A stretch of DNA of 64,000 bases from Atopobiaceae bacterium (lineage in GTDB: Bacteria > Actinomycetota > Coriobacteriia > Coriobacteriales > Atopobiaceae), in contig JAFWIE010000081.1 of NCBI GenBank assembly GCA_017533825.1, forward strand, positions 1 through 64,000, given 5' to 3'. The notes beneath the pieces were generated by a model. It saw nothing but the letters and a program-made list of their open reading frames with translations. It was not told where the DNA came from and ran no database searches. The translations under genes were made by a program, and so were the position numbers. Every line of letters starts with the position of its first letter. The first letter of the stretch is position 1. This document shows positions 61,516-64,000 of the stretch, one piece after another.

Positions 61516-62307
61516 ATGCACTTCACCAAGATGCACGGATTAGGCAACGACTACCTCTATGTGTACGGAGAGGTACCGCAAGACATCGCGGCACTCTCCC
61601 GGCAGCTTTCCGACCGCCACTTCGGAGCAGGATCGGACGGGATGATCTACATCTGCCCATCCACTGTCGCCGACTTTAAGATGCGCATCTTCAATGCCGA
61701 CGGGAGCGAGGCGCTCATGTGCGGCAATGGCATCCGCTGCGTGGGCAAGTACGTCTACGACAAGGGGCTCACCAGGAAGACGGCCCTGCGCATCGAGACC
61801 TTGTCGGGGATAAAGGACGTAGGCATTGAGGTGGTCAATGGATGCGTCGAGCGAGCCACCGTAGACATGGGCAAGGCGGAGGTGGGCGATGCCCTCGTCC
61901 TGGCCGTCGACGGTGCGACCGTACGCGGCGTCCCCGTCTCGGTAGGAAACCCGCACTTCGTCGTGTTCGTGGAGGATGCGCAGGTGGCGCCCGTGGACTC
62001 CCTCAGACCACGGCTCGAACGGCATCCCGCGTTCCCCGGCGGCGTGAACGTCGAGTTCGCGCAGGTAATTGCGCGCGACGAGATCCGCATGCGCGTCTGG
62101 GAGCGGGGCAGCGGCATAACGATGGCGTGCGGGACCGGCGCATGCGCCACAGCTGCCGCCTCGGTGCGGGAGGGCCTTTGTTCCCAAGGCAGGCCCATCA
62201 CCGTCCACCTGGATGGCGGTGACCTGCATATTCGAGTGAGGGATGACTACGTCATAACGATGACGGGTCCCGCCACGACCGTGTACGAAGGAGACGTTGA
62301 GCTATGA
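61516..62307 (+). CDS. dapF: Diaminopimelate epimerase
   Basis: DapF converts LL- to meso-diaminopimelate for lysine and peptidoglycan. The 263-residue protein has two mirror-like Cys motifs: MCGNGIRCVGKYVY in the first lobe and MACGTGACATAAA in the second, supplying the acid/base cysteines. MHGLGNDYLYVYG and NPHFVVFVED are also present. ATG 61516 follows GAAAGGAACCTC; an earlier in-frame ATG at 61495 overlaps the carB stop. It overlaps dapL by four bases (ATGA). Confidence 0.95.
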   Translation: MHFTKMHGLGNDYLYVYGEVPQDIAALSRQLSDRHFGAGSDGMIYICPSTVADFKMRIFNADGSEALMCGNGIRCVGKYVYDKGLTRKTALRIETLSGIKDVGIEVVNGCVERATVDMGKAEVGDALVLAVDGATVRGVPVSVGNPHFVVFVEDAQVAPVDSLRPRLERHPAFPGGVNVEFAQVIARDEIRMRVWERGSGITMACGTGACATAAASVREGLCSQGRPITVHLDGGDLHIRVRDDYVITMTGPATTVYEGDVEL

Positions 62308-63488
62308 CAAGGCCAAACATGCACTACGCCGACCTGCAGGAATCCTATCTGTTCCGTCGGATCGCACAGCGAACCGCGACTTACGAGCAGGCGCATCCAG
62401 GCGTCCACCTGTACCGCATGGGCATCGGTGACGTCTCGCTCCCACTGTGTGATGCGGTTATCTGCGCGCTGCACGAGGCCGTGGACGACCAAGCGAATGC
62501 CAAGCGCTTTCATGGTTACATGCCGGAATGTGGCGCGTCGTTCCTGCGAGAGGCGATCGCCGCGCATTATGCGTCTCGAGGCGTGTCGGTCGACGCCGAC
62601 GAGGTCTTCGTCTCCAGCGGCGCCAGCGACGAGCTTGGCGACATTCTTGACCTCTTCGACGCGGGGAGCAGCGCCATGGTCATCGAGCCGGCCTACCCCG
62701 CCTACGTGGACGCCAACATCATGGCGGGACGGCCCATCGTTCACGTTCCCGCATGCGAGGAGGAGGGCTTCCTTCCCAGGCCGAGCGAGGCGGCGCGGGC
62801 TGACGTCCTGTATCTCTGCTCACCCAACAACCCGACGGGGGCCGTCTTCAACAAGGCGCAACTCCAGGAATGGGTCGACTTTGCGAACCAGTGCGGTGCC
62901 GTCATTCTCTTTGACGCCGCCTACGAGGCGTACATCGAGGACGACGAGCTGCCTCATAGCATATTCGAAGTCGCGGGCGCCAGGACGTGTGCCATAGAGA
63001 TCTGCTCGCTCTCGAAGACCGCGGGATTCACGGGCACGCGTTTGGGCTACACCGTCATCCCCAAGGAACTCGTGCGATGCGGCCTGTCGCTTAACGGCAT
63101 GTGGGTCCGCAACCGCACGACCAAGACGAACGGCGTGTCCTACATCATCCAGCGAGGTGCCGCCGCGGTGTTCACCCCAGAAGGACAGCGCCAAGTGCGC
63201 GAGGGAATCGCCGTGTACAAGCGCAACGCCCAGGTGCTCATGCGCGCGCTGGACGAGGCGGGCATCTGGTATTGCGGCGGCAGAAACGCACCGTATCTCT
63301 GGCTGAGGTGCCCGGACGGCATGGGCAGCTGGGAGTTCTTCGACTCTCTTCTCCACCAGATCCAGGTGGTAGGCACACCGGGAGAGGGGTTCGGCTCTTG
63401 TGGCGAAGGTTACTTCCGCCTCTCGACCTTCGGAGACCCCCGAGACACCGTTGAGGCCGCGCGCAGGATCGAGGACCTTCTCGCGTGA
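62304..63488 (+). CDS. dapL: LL-diaminopimelate aminotransferase
   Basis: DapL makes LL-diaminopimelate from tetrahydrodipicolinate with glutamate in one step, bypassing the acylated DAP route. The 394-residue PLP enzyme has YLFRRIAQRTATYEQ, RMGIGDVSLPL, GYMPECGASFLREAI, LCSPNNPTGAVF, the lysine motif SLSKTAGFTGTRLGY and ICRL-type GEGYFRLSTFG. The start overlaps dapF by four bases, so the two are coupled. The pair indicates a meso-DAP or LL-DAP pathway in this organism. Confidence 0.94.
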   Translation: MTRPNMHYADLQESYLFRRIAQRTATYEQAHPGVHLYRMGIGDVSLPLCDAVICALHEAVDDQANAKRFHGYMPECGASFLREAIAAHYASRGVSVDADEVFVSSGASDELGDILDLFDAGSSAMVIEPAYPAYVDANIMAGRPIVHVPACEEEGFLPRPSEAARADVLYLCSPNNPTGAVFNKAQLQEWVDFANQCGAVILFDAAYEAYIEDDELPHSIFEVAGARTCAIEICSLSKTAGFTGTRLGYTVIPKELVRCGLSLNGMWVRNRTTKTNGVSYIIQRGAAAVFTPEGQRQVREGIAVYKRNAQVLMRALDEAGIWYCGGRNAPYLWLRCPDGMGSWEFFDSLLHQIQVVGTPGEGFGSCGEGYFRLSTFGDPRDTVEAARRIEDLLA

Positions 63489-63542
63489 CAACGGCGGGGC
63501 GATCCCATCCTCGGTCAAGCAGGCTATCGAAAGGAGCTAGCT

Positions 63543-64000
63543 ATGTGCTCAATCATGGGTTATTGCAGCGAAGACGTAGACCTCGACGCCTTCATGGAGG
63601 GCTTCGACCGTACGATTTCGCGCGGACCGGATGACACACGCATCATCGACACGGGACATGGCCTCCTAGGCTTCCACCGGCTCTCGATCATGGGTCTCAC
63701 CCCCGAGGGCATGCAGCCGTTCAAGCTCGGCAACAACTACGCCGTGTGCAACGGGGAACTCTACGGGTTCGAGCGTATGCGCGATGACCTGCGAAAGAAG
63801 GGCTACGACTTCCAGAGCGACAGCGACTGCGAGATTTTGCTCCCGCTTTATCGCGAGCATGGGGTCGGGCTCTTCTCGCTGCTCGACGCGGAGTTTGCCT
63901 GCATCATCTACGATGGAGACAACCGGAGCTTCATTGCCGCGCGCGACCCCATCGGCATTCGTCCACTCTACTATGGACACGATGCGGCTGGTGCCATCGT
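63543..64000 (+). CDS. asnB: Asparagine synthetase B, glutamine-hydrolysing (N-terminal part, runs off window)
   Basis: The visible ~152 residues are the class II amidotransferase domain of AsnB: Cys2 in MCSIMGY, the substrate-binding RGPDDT, HRLSIM, CNGELYG and LYREHG...FACIIYD and AARDPIGIRPLYYG. AsnB makes asparagine from aspartate, glutamine and ATP. The synthetase domain lies beyond the window end. GAAAGGAGCTAGCT precedes ATG 63543. It follows dapL on the same strand after 54 bases. Confidence 0.93.
   Translation, partial: MCSIMGYCSEDVDLDAFMEGFDRTISRGPDDTRIIDTGHGLLGFHRLSIMGLTPEGMQPFKLGNNYAVCNGELYGFERMRDDLRKKGYDFQSDSDCEILLPLYREHGVGLFSLLDAEFACIIYDGDNRSFIAARDPIGIRPLYYGHDAAGAI

Noticed and set aside
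1..64000. tRNA and rRNA genes
   Set aside because: Gaps were read for cloverleaf-like or rRNA-like sequence and none was found. A tRNAscan run would be decisive.

Overview
The window is GC-rich DNA with densely packed genes on both strands and Actinobacteria-like gene content. It carries MurT/GatD lipid II amidation, an LL-diaminopimelate aminotransferase beside dapF, a type III glutamine synthetase, a sensory [FeFe] hydrogenase with a PP2C-type partner, and a Tat-exported tannase-like esterase. This combination fits an anaerobic, host-associated member of the Coriobacteriia, perhaps an Olsenella/Atopobium relative. The taxon is an inference from gene content; no rRNA or tRNA gene was seen.

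Layout. 0-10 kb: two paralogous nuclease-like proteins (410-1591 and 8901-10070) surround murT-gatD, larE, two HAD phosphatases, a LacI-like sensor without a DNA-binding domain, and a Nudix hydrolase. 10-19 kb: a lipoprotein lysozyme, an ABC1/UbiB kinase divergent from a MerR regulator, the tannase-like esterase, and the hydrogen-sensor/phosphatase pair. 19-28 kb: transporters, an adenylation-domain pseudogene, a LysR-MFS divergent pair with visible operator palindromes, a radical SAM/SPASM protein with a membrane ferredoxin, and a divergent peptide deformylase. 28-34 kb: a HAD phosphatase, a GNAT-SLOG fusion, a GyrI-like protein, and an AAA-ATPase/PD-(D/E)XK gene bracketed by ~355-bp direct repeats. 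34-45 kb: a flavodoxin, a CPBP protease, a 2-hydroxyacid dehydrogenase, a double-glycine leader peptide gene with its own promoter and terminator, an FtsX-type ABC transporter, and a methyltransferase fused to a secreted heptad-repeat protein. 45-64 kb: nitrogen and biosynthesis genes (glnN, a coupled pair of AstE/AspA-like proteins, gltB-gltD, carA-carB, dapF-dapL, and asnB, which runs off the end).

The most unusual content is between genes. Four families of non-coding repeats recur: (i) a 161-bp palindromic element in three copies of identical length; (ii) a 70-bp palindromic element in two copies flanking one nuclease gene; (iii) four arrays of a 24-bp 'TTGTGGCA...' monomer, each built symmetrically around a central dyad; (iv) GC-rich minisatellites, two lying just upstream of the two nuclease paralogs and others inside coding sequence. 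Two separate PD-(D/E)XK-type genes are each bracketed by a matched pair of palindromic elements, which suggests small nuclease cassettes that move or recombine through these repeats. The other main candidate for new biology is the 62-residue GG-leader peptide at 37.5 kb.
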